Assembly: GCA_002724245.1 (NCBI GenBank)
Contig: PBOG01000139.1
Span: 1-48,454 of the forward strand
DNA from: Planctomycetaceae bacterium
GTDB lineage: Bacteria; Planctomycetota; Planctomycetia; Pirellulales; Pirellulaceae
Reading direction: 5' to 3'
DNA length: 48,454 nt
Shown: positions 24,865-33,276 of the stretch, piece after piece
Layout of the letters: every line of letters begins with the position of its first letter
How positions within the stretch are numbered: the stretch's first letter is position 1
The notes under the pieces: generated by a model
Database searches by the model: none
What the model was told of the DNA's origin: nothing
What the model saw: the letters and a program-made list of their open reading frames with translations, nothing else
Position numbers and translations under genes: made by a program

Positions 24865-27800
24865 ATGAAGCCATCGACCTTGTTGGTCCCGTTTCTGTTA
24901 CTGGCGTTCTGGTCCCGGCTGGGCGTGGAACGCGTTCAGGCAGATGAGTTCCGCGCGCAGGTGCAGCCCTACCTCAAGACCTACTGTGAGAAATGCCACA
25001 ATCCCAAACTGGCGAAAGGTGAACTGGATTTTTCGGTCTACCGGAGTGAAGTCAATGTGACCGCTCACTTTCGTCGTTGGAATAACATCATTGCCTTCAT
25101 CAAGAGTGGTGAAATGCCACCGGAGAAGGAACCACAGCCTGGCATCGCCGAGAGCAATGCAGTGGTTGCCGCTATCGAGGCTATTCTGCTGAAAGAGGCG
25201 CGCAGAAACGCCGGTGATCCGGGCGTGATCTTGCCGCGCCGTTTATCCAACACTGAATACGACCTCTCGATCGAGCATCTGACCGGCGTTGCGATCCAGC
25301 CGACAAGAACCTTTCCCGTGGATCCCGCGGGAGGTGAAGGATTTGATAATACGGGGGAGGCGCTGAGCATGTCCCCCAGCCTTTTGAAGAAGTATCTTGG
25401 TGCGGCCCAGCAAGTTGCCAGTCACATGGTGCTTACGACTGCAGGGATTTCGTTTGCTCCCTATCCGGTGACCTCGTACAACGAACGAAAAAAACTGACC
25501 GAGCAGGCGATCATCGATTTTTACGCCGACCATAAGGTTGATACGCTTGCATACCTGACCGCTGCCTGGCGTTATCGTTTTCGTGGTGCGCAGCACCAGA
25601 AGATGTCCGTTGCCGAGTGGGCAGCCAGTGCTGGACTGAGCGGGAAATACCTGACGCTGGTTTGGCAGACCTTGTCGACGGCCGAACGGTCTACAGCCGA
25701 TGAAAAGTCCGGGTTCTTGAAGCAGTTGGGCGAAGCCTGGTTGTCGCTGCCGGCGCCAAAAAGCAGGACAGACCGGCCTGCGGAACTGTTGGCGTTTGCC
25801 GGGACAATTGAGTTTGGACGCCGGTTGTTGACCCCCCGTTTGCAAGGACTGATCAAGTCAAACGCGGGGAACTGGCCGATCCAATGGCTTCAATTTCGCT
25901 CGAATGTTGCGTCGCAGCGTGATCAGTACGCGGCCTCTAATTTGCGGAGTGAGGTACTGCTCACTACGGGAACAGTGCGTTCACCTGATGCAAAGAAACC
26001 TCAGCCATATTCTGTATTTGTGCGGTTTGATCGTGGTTTTGGCGACCAGGATGGCTATGTGATCCTGAAGAGGCCCATTTTTAGTCGAGCGCAGAAATTA
26101 CCCAAAAATCAAAAGGAAGAGAAGGAGAGCCACCAGGTCCAGTCACTGCGTTCCGTGTTGGAAATGCATCACCCCGATCTCGTGGAGCAGCTTGGTTTCG
26201 GTACACACCCGGCGGTGAATGCGGACGGGAACCTGACGCCGGAAGACGCAACGGTGCATCTGCCATTTGATGAGGGTGAGGGAGACATTGTGGGAGATGT
26301 TGCCAGCAAGGAACGCCAGGGGAAGGTTTATGGTCCCGTGTCGTGGCAGCCAGGCAAAACGGGCACCGCGCTGGCAACCAGTGGCGAGAGCTATGTCGAT
26401 GCTGGCAATACCGCCAACTTTAATCGTCAGGAGCCGTTTTCTTTCGGATGCTGGATCAAGCCGACCGGTGAGGCCAGTGGGGCACCGCTCGGCAAGATGT
26501 CTGAAGAGGATGAGAACCGTGGTTATTTTATTGACAGTTCTGGTGGCAAGCTCCAGGTCATGTTGTCACATGAGTGGCCTGAGAACTCGATCATGGTGCA
26601 CACCGTGGAAAAAATTGCACCGGATCAATGGCAACACGTGTATGTGACGTACGACGGGTCGAGCAAGGCCAGCGGCGTCGCTGTTTATGTAGATGGCCGT
26701 GCGGTTCAGACCGCCGTGATTTCGGACACACTGGTATCGGATATTACGACGGAAGCACCCCTGCTCATTGGGCGTCGCTATCTGGGTCCGAAGGGATCAC
26801 CGTTTCACGGTTTGATTGATGACGTTCGGCTTTTCAACCGTACCCTGTCAGCGGAGGAAGTAGCGGCCCTTGCCGATGTGGGCCCGGTGGCACTCGACCG
26901 CGAGTGGCTTGTCGTGAAAACGCCTGCGGTGATTGAGATTCCCATTACAGTAGCCATGCAACGCGAATTACAAGGGAAGCACTTGCTGTGGCCCTGTCAG
27001 TTGGATCCCAAGTACAGCAAAGACGCCAGCGTGCTGGTCCAGCACGGCAGTGGCAGTCTTCCAGAAAATCGACTTGATCGAATGCCGGCCCACCTGATGT
27101 ACGGTACGAGTGCAGCTGCCCAGAGGCTGGCACGTTCAGGGAACATTTTCAGCCAGACTTTCCCCAATCGTTTTTTCTACGTTGACGAGAAACGCGGGCT
27201 GGCGGCGGGCTTTCATCTGGTGGAAGGTTTTTTTCGTGACGATCAGCCATTGGTCAGCAAGGTGCTGACCGATGACGAAGTTGAACAGCTTGATCGCCTC
27301 TGGCGCGAATTGGATTTCGTGACACAGAGTACCGAGACGCTGCTGCGGGGATTTGTCTGGTTTGAGCGTTCAGAACGCCATGTGCTGCATGACAAACGGT
27401 TTGATTTTCTCCGCGCTGAAGATCCAGAACTCGTGCAGGCTGGGCTGCTGGGCCGTTTCGAGCGTCTCTATCTCGACAAATTGGGGACCCCGGCGAAGGT
27501 TGGTTCGTTCCAGCCCGTGAAACCGAGCGACAAGTTCAACATGGTTCATGGTTTCTTCGAGGATATTCGCAAAGGATTGCGGACCCAGACCGAGACGCTC
27601 GCGCGTGTCGAACCGATCGGGCTGGCTGATGTTGAGCAGTTTGCGAGCCGGGCCTACCGCCGTAGTCTGACGAGCGTCGAGCGACGCGGACTGCAAACCC
27701 TGTACGTCCAATTGCGCGAGGATGGTCAGGCGGTTGAGGAACGTTTGCGCGGTCTGATCACCGCCATCTTGTTGTCTCCGGACTTTTGCTATCGCTTTAA

Positions 27801-28944
27801 CGACACGCCTGCCGGTGACGGCGTCTACCCGATCGGGGCGAACGATCTGGCGAGTCGACTGAGCTACTTCCTGTGGTCATCGATTCCCGATGCTCCACTG
27901 CTGGCGGTCGCGGCGCAGGGAGGCCTGCAGGATTCGGAAACATTGGTTGCGGAACTGCGGCGGATGTGCAAAGACGATCGTATCCAGGCGTTTGCACGCG
28001 AGTTTTTCGGACAGTGGTTGCGTTATCGCGATTATCTCAGCAAGGATCCTATCGATGCCGCGGCGTTTCCAGGGTATGACGATGTGCTGCGGGAATCCAT
28101 GTTCCAGGAGCCGACGCGTCTCGCGACCTGGCTGATCCAGCAGGACCGTCCTGTCACAGATCTGTTGACCAGTGACCAGACGTTCGTAAACGGTCGCCTG
28201 GCGGACCACTATGGAGGTGTGATTGCCGACCAGTATCGTGTGGCACGCGGCGCCTGGTTGCAGCAAGGCAATGTGGCCCGGACCCGGGTGAACGATATGC
28301 ATCACGTCTGGTTTCCCGTTACCGGCCTGCAGAAGGCCGGTCGTGGTGGTTTGTTTGGTATGGGAGTCCTGCTGGCAAAGAACTCTGCCGGTCAACGGAC
28401 CAGTCCCGTGAAACGGGGGTTCTGGGCAGTCCATCATCTGCTCGGCCAGCATTTTCCGCCGCCGCCGGCGGATGTCGCGGAATTACCGGACAATGAAAAA
28501 GAGTCGACCGATACCATTCGTAAGCTCCTGGCCGCACATGTTTCTGATCCCCGGTGCGCCATGTGCCATACTCATTTCGACAGCATTGGTTTGGCCATGG
28601 AAGGTTTTGATCCGATTGGCAGAGCACGTTCTCAGGATTTGGCTGGGCGTCCGATTGACAATCGGTCCGAGTTGCCAGATGGGACAACTGCTACAGGCAT
28701 TCCGCAACTGATCGAGTATATTGGAGCACAGCGCAAAGAGGATTTTGTCAAAACACTGTGCCGCAAGTTCCTGGGTTACGCCTTGGGAAGGTCTGTGGCC
28801 TTAACGGATCAGCCTTTACTTCACGAAATGCAGGAACAATTGGCGCAGAACGAATATCGGTTTTCGGCGTTGTTTGAAACCGTTGTGGTTAGTCCCCAGT
28901 TCCGGCGGCAACGGGGCAGGGATTTTGTTTCGAGGCGACGCTAA
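24865..28944 (+). CDS. DUF1592-type planctomycete haem protein with inserted LamG domain
   Basis: 1359 residues from the ATG at 24865, where a signal peptide begins (ending VQAD, about residue 27); a TTG 36 bases upstream is the alternative. Order: Planctomycete cytochrome C domain with C41-E-K-C44-H45; DUF1587 (LPRRLSNTEYDLSIEHLTGVAI); an all-helical segment; a concanavalin-like LamG domain at about 463-673 (HLPFDEGEGDIVGD, PFSFGCWIKP, WQHVYVTYDG, HGLIDDVRLFNRTLSAEEV); DUF1595/DUF1592 (RAYRRSLTSVER, LASRLSYFLWSSIPD); DUF1588 with a second haem motif C1231-A-M-C1234-H; and DUF1585 at the end (LCRKFLGYALGRSV). Two c-type haems, exported. Redox role inferred. The LamG insertion makes it much longer than the usual 700-900 residues. 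Confidence 0.9.
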   Translation: MKPSTLLVPFLLLAFWSRLGVERVQADEFRAQVQPYLKTYCEKCHNPKLAKGELDFSVYRSEVNVTAHFRRWNNIIAFIKSGEMPPEKEPQPGIAESNAVVAAIEAILLKEARRNAGDPGVILPRRLSNTEYDLSIEHLTGVAIQPTRTFPVDPAGGEGFDNTGEALSMSPSLLKKYLGAAQQVASHMVLTTAGISFAPYPVTSYNERKKLTEQAIIDFYADHKVDTLAYLTAAWRYRFRGAQHQKMSVAEWAASAGLSGKYLTLVWQTLSTAERSTADEKSGFLKQLGEAWLSLPAPKSRTDRPAELLAFAGTIEFGRRLLTPRLQGLIKSNAGNWPIQWLQFRSNVASQRDQYAASNLRSEVLLTTGTVRSPDAKKPQPYSVFVRFDRGFGDQDGYVILKRPIFSRAQKLPKNQKEEKESHQVQSLRSVLEMHHPDLVEQLGFGTHPAVNADGNLTPEDATVHLPFDEGEGDIVGDVASKERQGKVYGPVSWQPGKTGTALATSGESYVDAGNTANFNRQEPFSFGCWIKPTGEASGAPLGKMSEEDENRGYFIDSSGGKLQVMLSHEWPENSIMVHTVEKIAPDQWQHVYVTYDGSSKASGVAVYVDGRAVQTAVISDTLVSDITTEAPLLIGRRYLGPKGSPFHGLIDDVRLFNRTLSAEEVAALADVGPVALDREWLVVKTPAVIEIPITVAMQRELQGKHLLWPCQLDPKYSKDASVLVQHGSGSLPENRLDRMPAHLMYGTSAAAQRLARSGNIFSQTFPNRFFYVDEKRGLAAGFHLVEGFFRDDQPLVSKVLTDDEVEQLDRLWRELDFVTQSTETLLRGFVWFERSERHVLHDKRFDFLRAEDPELVQAGLLGRFERLYLDKLGTPAKVGSFQPVKPSDKFNMVHGFFEDIRKGLRTQTETLARVEPIGLADVEQFASRAYRRSLTSVERRGLQTLYVQLREDGQAVEERLRGLITAILLSPDFCYRFNDTPAGDGVYPIGANDLASRLSYFLWSSIPDAPLLAVAAQGGLQDSETLVAELRRMCKDDRIQAFAREFFGQWLRYRDYLSKDPIDAAAFPGYDDVLRESMFQEPTRLATWLIQQDRPVTDLLTSDQTFVNGRLADHYGGVIADQYRVARGAWLQQGNVARTRVNDMHHVWFPVTGLQKAGRGGLFGMGVLLAKNSAGQRTSPVKRGFWAVHHLLGQHFPPPPADVAELPDNEKESTDTIRKLLAAHVSDPRCAMCHTHFDSIGLAMEGFDPIGRARSQDLAGRPIDNRSELPDGTTATGIPQLIEYIGAQRKEDFVKTLCRKFLGYALGRSVALTDQPLLHEMQEQLAQNEYRFSALFETVVVSPQFRRQRGRDFVSRRR

Positions 28945-29022
28945 CGTGAGGGGCGGTTGATGTTGCCCAGTGCGGCCTGGGTAGCTTGACGCGATCAATC
29001 AATACAGAGAGAGGGTGCTGTG

Positions 29023-30330
29023 ATGCAAACTGGAATGGATATACAAGCCGGACAACACACTGCGGTTTCACGCCGGGTGGTGTTGAGTGGGTTAGGTGCC
29101 AGTGTTGCGCTTCCGTGGCTGGAATCAGGCAAGCTGCTCGGTGTCGAGAATGACGTGGTCGGGCCTCAGCGTTTTGGCTTCCTCTTTTTTGGTGACGGGA
29201 TTCATCCACCGGAGTGGTGGAGTAAAGGCAATGGTTCCGAGATGGAGCTGGGACCTGCGTTTGCCTCGCTGGAAACCGTCAAGCAGAAGGTCAATTTCAT
29301 TCACGGTCTCCAGCATCCTGCCAACGTCGTTGGTGGTCACGCCAAAGGTGCGGCCGGCATCCTGACTGGAACTCAACCTCGCGGAGGCCGTGAAATTCAG
29401 GGGTCCACGAGTATGGACCAGATCCTGGCGAAAAAACACGGCAGCCAAACCGTGTTGCCGAGCCTGGTGATGGCTTGCGAACGGCCCGTGAGCGGTTTTC
29501 ACGAGTCAGGCTACTCGATGATGTACGCGTCCCACGTGTCGTGGAGTTCGCCGGTTTCCCCGGTTCCTACCGAACTGTATCCGGCGCTGGCCTTCGATAG
29601 CCTGTTTCAGAGCAAAGGCAGCAAGACGCAATTGAGCGTATTGGATCACGTATTGGAACAGTTAAACGACGTCGACCGGAAAATTTCCTACTCGGACAAG
29701 TCGAAAATCGAAGAGTTCACGACATCTGTCAGAGAGGTCGAGCAGCGGTTGGCGAAAATGCAGCAACGTGACGATGAGGAGACCGCGGATACTGCGAAAC
29801 TTCGTGCGGAACGGCCACAGGCCGGGATTCCCAATCAGTTGGACGAACATGCCAGGTTAATGTGTGACATCATGGCCTTGGCGTTTCAGACGGATCGCAC
29901 ACGAATCAGTACTCTGCTATTGACGAACAATCTCTCGGGACAGGTGTATCCGTTCCTGGGATTGAATGTTGATCACCACAACTATTCCCACAGTTGGCAA
30001 AATAAAGAATTCGCTTCGATTACCCGTTTCTGGGTGGAGCAGTATGCCTACCTGGTGAAAAAGTTGGACGGCATGCAGGAAGGCGAGGGGACCGTGCTCG
30101 ACCACTGCTGTATTATGCTGGCTAATGAACAATGGACCGCCCATAACGCACCGAAAGTGCCCTTGGTGATGACGGGCAGCCTCGCAGGCACGCTGCGGAC
30201 TGGACGTACGCTGGATTACGAACAGGCGAAAGAACGCAAGATGTCCTCGCTACATCTCTCCATCATGGACCGGATGGGCGTCCATCTGTCGGAATTCGGC
30301 AACACCAAGGAGCAGCTGCCGGAAGTCTAG
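29023..30330 (+). CDS. DUF1552 protein, Tat-exported
   Basis: 435 residues from ATG 29023 (a GTG directly before at 29020 is equally possible; GAGAGG lies upstream). The leader SRRVVLSGLGASVALPWLE is twin-arginine-like. Family segments: FGFLFFGDGIHPPEWW, NFIHGLQHPANVVGGHAKGAAGILTG, STSMDQILAKKHG, LSVLDHVLEQLNDV and MALAFQTDRTRISTLLLTN, followed by DHHNYSH. DUF1552 proteins usually follow DUF1592/DUF1588 haem proteins, as here after 78 bp, so the two are taken as partners. Activity unknown. It closes the co-directional run that began at 19525. Confidence 0.92.
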   Translation: MQTGMDIQAGQHTAVSRRVVLSGLGASVALPWLESGKLLGVENDVVGPQRFGFLFFGDGIHPPEWWSKGNGSEMELGPAFASLETVKQKVNFIHGLQHPANVVGGHAKGAAGILTGTQPRGGREIQGSTSMDQILAKKHGSQTVLPSLVMACERPVSGFHESGYSMMYASHVSWSSPVSPVPTELYPALAFDSLFQSKGSKTQLSVLDHVLEQLNDVDRKISYSDKSKIEEFTTSVREVEQRLAKMQQRDDEETADTAKLRAERPQAGIPNQLDEHARLMCDIMALAFQTDRTRISTLLLTNNLSGQVYPFLGLNVDHHNYSHSWQNKEFASITRFWVEQYAYLVKKLDGMQEGEGTVLDHCCIMLANEQWTAHNAPKVPLVMTGSLAGTLRTGRTLDYEQAKERKMSSLHLSIMDRMGVHLSEFGNTKEQLPEV

Positions 30331-30637
30331 TTGGTGTTTGCGTCAACGGTAGTAAACGCTGGTTACGGCGCGGTTGCCACTCCTCGGGTACGATAAGGTG
30401 TACCTTTAGGTGTGCTGGCACGCTACATCCCTGTGGCGGAGTTGGTTGCGCACATTGGTATATAGCTGCAGTTGCTGCGATTGTTGCCGCACTGGAAAAA
30501 ACTTGGCGATTATCGCGCGGCTTGCTAGGTTCGTTGGGATCTAGGGCGTTGGGGAGGCGTGTCTGGGCGGTTCCTGTTCACGTGTGATGTAGCGCGCTAC
30601 GTACTCGGTTGTCCACAGAACCATAGAAGTAACGTGG
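30331..30637. other. intergenic region before the radical SAM locus
   Basis: 307 bp separating the DUF1552 gene from a functionally different set of genes. A TTGCCG followed 18 bases later by GATTAT (about 30484-30513) could be a promoter, but the match is modest. No terminator hairpin or small gene recognised. Confidence 0.3.
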
Positions 30638-31186
30638 ATGTTTGTTTCATTACTACCCGTGGTGTTCGCTTTCTTGGTGGCGCCAGCAGCACTCCATGTG
30701 ACATTATTTGTCCTGGCTCGCCGGCCAGTAAGACTTGTCCTGACGCGCTTGGGAAAATACCAGCTTGGCTTGGCCGTGGTGATGGCTGCTCCGGTGCTCA
30801 GTGGCTGGGCTCCTGATTTGACACCAGAAGTAAGTCGTGCTGTGCAGATTAGTCTGATTGCCTGCGTCACGACCGGTATGTTGTTGCAGACCTTCCGTGG
30901 CGCGTGTCTACTTCGAATCAATCGCTCAGACTATCTCGATCTGTTAGCTTCTGGATGTAAACGGTTGCTACTTTCATTCGAACTCAAGGAAGGAGAAACG
31001 CAAGTCGTGTTGTTCGGTAAGGGACGCACGGAGACTGTGCCGATTCGACAGTTGAGTCGTCGTGTTGTGTGGACTCGCTTTCCGGCGCGAACGCCGCATG
31101 ACAAGATCATGTTGTTAGGTCAGTATCTGGAGAAGTCTTTTCCTGGGCCGCTGCCACGTTTTCGCATGGTTTTGAAACAGAGATAA
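30638..31186 (+). CDS. membrane protein of unknown function
   Basis: 182 residues. Three hydrophobic helices in the first half (about 3-27, 42-60, 68-88), then a soluble 90-residue part (LLLSFELKEGETQVVLFGKGRTETVPIRQLSRRVVWTRFP as two or three beta strands, ending in a basic tail RFRMVLKQR). I know no family for it. The soluble part may face the cytoplasm given the basic residues. It ends 18 bp before the SRPBCC gene and is very probably co-transcribed with it. The ATG at 30638 has no strong ribosome site; a GTG lies three bases upstream. Confidence 0.65.
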   Translation: MFVSLLPVVFAFLVAPAALHVTLFVLARRPVRLVLTRLGKYQLGLAVVMAAPVLSGWAPDLTPEVSRAVQISLIACVTTGMLLQTFRGACLLRINRSDYLDLLASGCKRLLLSFELKEGETQVVLFGKGRTETVPIRQLSRRVVWTRFPARTPHDKIMLLGQYLEKSFPGPLPRFRMVLKQR

Positions 31187-31204
31187 CTAATAAGGATACG
31201 CACT

Positions 31205-31648
31205 ATGGCATCTCGCACGGTTAAGTCTGTTGTAAGTATTAGTAATTCTCCCGAAGCGGTCATTACCTACGTTACCGATATGCAGAATCGGACGTTGTAT
31301 TTGAATCCGCTGCAGTCAATTTCAAATTTGCAGGGCCAAGCCACTGAAGTCGGTTCTAGCTGGAGTTGGTCCTGGGTGATGCTGGGAGTGGAGCTTGAAG
31401 GTGTCGGTATCTGTACTGAGTACGAAGCGGGAAAGCGCTATGCATTCCGGACTGAAGGCGGCATCGTGAGCACCTTTGCCTACCAAGCGGAGCCGGCGGA
31501 GGGCGGTGCAAAATTGACGATTACGGTTGATTTCGAGGTGCCGGCCGCGGTGGCGGCACTGCCGGGCGGTGAGAGTTTACTCACGGACATGGAACAATCC
31601 GAAACGGAGAAAACGGTGCAGAATCTCAAGGCAATCCTCGATCAGTAG
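31205..31648 (+). CDS. SRPBCC-family protein (polyketide cyclase/START-like)
   Basis: 147 residues, no signal peptide, so cytoplasmic. AAGGA lies about 8 bases before the ATG. The pattern fits the helix-grip fold: a first strand with conserved VVSISNSPEAVITYVTDMQNRTLYLNP, WSWSWVMLGVELEGVGICTEYEAGKRYAFRT, the strand FAYQAEPAEGGAKLTITVDFEV and a long C-terminal helix (MEQSETEKTVQNLKAILDQ). These proteins bind hydrophobic ligands in a deep pocket or catalyse cyclisations. A ligand-delivery or lipid-binding role near the radical SAM enzyme downstream is an inference. Gap of 18 bp to the upstream membrane gene, 302 bp to the downstream one. Confidence 0.83.
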   Translation: MASRTVKSVVSISNSPEAVITYVTDMQNRTLYLNPLQSISNLQGQATEVGSSWSWSWVMLGVELEGVGICTEYEAGKRYAFRTEGGIVSTFAYQAEPAEGGAKLTITVDFEVPAAVAALPGGESLLTDMEQSETEKTVQNLKAILDQ

Positions 31649-31950
31649 GTTGCGCGCCTGGGTCAACTGTTTAGTCTTTTGAGTGGCCTGCCTTGCATTT
31701 TTATTACGGTGCTATGGGTGACAGTGGTCCTCTGGATGCCGCTGCTTTAGTGCCCGCTGCGTGCAGCCGTTTGTGGCGGAGAGTTCCTGTCACTGGCTGC
31801 GCCGTTGACGTAGTAGATTGTGGCCTTCTGGCGTCAACTCGGTGGTTTTCTCGAGCGCTAGCGAGTTTGCTGGGCTCGTTAAACTTGGCGGTACGTTGTC
31901 TGTGAAGCAGATTTCTTCGTAACTGTGGTCCCCGAAACAGAGAGGGTCTT
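31649..31950. other. 302-bp gap within the radical SAM locus
   Basis: No convincing gene; a short plus-strand frame at 31693-31905 has no domain and odd composition. A near-palindromic CTCG-N8-CGAG occurs around 31850. The gap is long enough to hold a separate promoter for the radical SAM gene, so all four genes need not be one transcript. Confidence 0.35.
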
Positions 31951-33276
31951 GTGAAGATCGGCTTTGTTGCTATGAGCGGCGTGCGATCATGTGATGAAAA
32001 ATTGCTTTCCATGGGTTTGACGCTCCCCGGGTTTGTGGAGCGTAGTAAGACGATTGCGTCATTGCCCAGCTTAGGGTTGTTGACACTCGCCGGAATGACT
32101 CCCAAACAACATGAGGTCGTGTACTGGGAAGTCGATGAGTTAGCGGACGGTGACGCGATCGCCGCTGATTTGGACCTCGCGGTGATTTCCAGTTTTACAG
32201 CGCGGATCCAGGACGGGTATGCCGTGGCGGATCAGTTTCTCGCGCGAGGTACTCCCGTCGCTTTGGGCGGATTGCACGTGACGGTGTTACCCGAGGAAGC
32301 TGCACAGCACGCAGACACGATTGTGATCGGAGAAGGTGAGGCGGTGTGGCTGGAACTACTGGAGGACCTGGCAGCGGATCAATTGCGGCCGAGGTATTCC
32401 TCTTTTGATCGTCCGCCGTTCAGTCTTGACGATGCACCGATGCCCGCCTATGAGCTGTTGGATATTTCGAAATACAATCGTCTGACCGTGCAGACTACCA
32501 GGGGGTGTCCCTTAAAGTGTGAGTTTTGTGCAGCGTCAATTATGCTGACGCCACACTACAAGCAGAAGCCGATTGCAAAAGTGCTGGCGGAGATCGACAA
32601 GATCAGCTCGATTTGGCCGCGACCCTTTATCGAATTTGCGGATGACAATTCGTTTATCAACACGCGGTTCTGGAAGAAGTTGTTGCCTCAGTTAAGAGAG
32701 CGACGGGTCAAATGGTTTACGGAGACTGACATCTCCATTTACGAAGACGATGAGTTGTTGCACTTGATGCGGGAGTCGGGTTGTGCCCAGATTTTGATTG
32801 GTTTGGAAAGTCCTAGCGTAGTGGGATTAGATGGAATCGAATTGAAGCACAATCGCAAACGCGATTGGGCTCCACACTATATTTCTGCGATTCAAAAGAT
32901 CCAATCCCATGGCATCCGAGTCAACGGCTGTTTTGTGCTCGGTTTGGATGGCCACACGGTGGAGGTGTTTGATCAGGTCATGGAGTTTGCCGAAGCCGCG
33001 GAGCTGTTTGATGTTCAGATCACGTATCAGACACCATTTCCAGGGACACCTTTGTACGATCGCTTGGAACGTGAAGGGCGTCTGCTATTTCCAGGTGACT
33101 GGAGTCGCTGTACGTTGTTCGATGTCAACTTTGAACCGACTCATATGACTGCAGATGAATTGCGAGAAGGATTCTACGGTCTTTCGAAGCAACTCTATAG
33201 CGAACAGCAGACTGCCTGGCGTCGAGAGACGTTCAAGGAGAAGTATATGCGATCCAAGAGGCCGCGCTCCAAATGA
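31951..33276 (+). CDS. B12-binding-domain radical SAM protein
   Basis: 441 residues, GTG start with GAGGG upstream, no signal peptide. Residues about 30-145 are a Rossmann-like cobalamin-binding domain (SLPSLGLLTLAGMTP, DLAVISSFTARIQDGYAVADQF, VALGGLHVTVLPEEA, ADTIVIGEGEAVW). No DxHxxG motif is seen, as in many of this class. The radical SAM motif is C186-PLK-C190-EF-C193, which binds the 4Fe-4S cluster. Later landmarks are FADDNSF, KWFTETDISIYEDDELLHLMRESGCAQILIGLES and PFPGTPLYDRLEREGRL. Cobalamin-dependent members usually methylate unactivated carbons; some act on lipids such as hopanoids. The substrate here is unknown. Its stop overlaps the next start by ATGA. Confidence 0.9.
   Translation: MKIGFVAMSGVRSCDEKLLSMGLTLPGFVERSKTIASLPSLGLLTLAGMTPKQHEVVYWEVDELADGDAIAADLDLAVISSFTARIQDGYAVADQFLARGTPVALGGLHVTVLPEEAAQHADTIVIGEGEAVWLELLEDLAADQLRPRYSSFDRPPFSLDDAPMPAYELLDISKYNRLTVQTTRGCPLKCEFCAASIMLTPHYKQKPIAKVLAEIDKISSIWPRPFIEFADDNSFINTRFWKKLLPQLRERRVKWFTETDISIYEDDELLHLMRESGCAQILIGLESPSVVGLDGIELKHNRKRDWAPHYISAIQKIQSHGIRVNGCFVLGLDGHTVEVFDQVMEFAEAAELFDVQITYQTPFPGTPLYDRLEREGRLLFPGDWSRCTLFDVNFEPTHMTADELREGFYGLSKQLYSEQQTAWRRETFKEKYMRSKRPRSK

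Noticed and set aside
25243-25845. A 200-codon minus-strand frame opposite the DUF1592 gene
   Set aside because: Antisense shadow of the haem protein; composition is Gly/Arg/Gln rich with no domain.
31693-31905. Short plus-strand frame between the SRPBCC and radical SAM genes
   Set aside because: No ribosome site and Ser/Leu/Arg-rich unnatural sequence.
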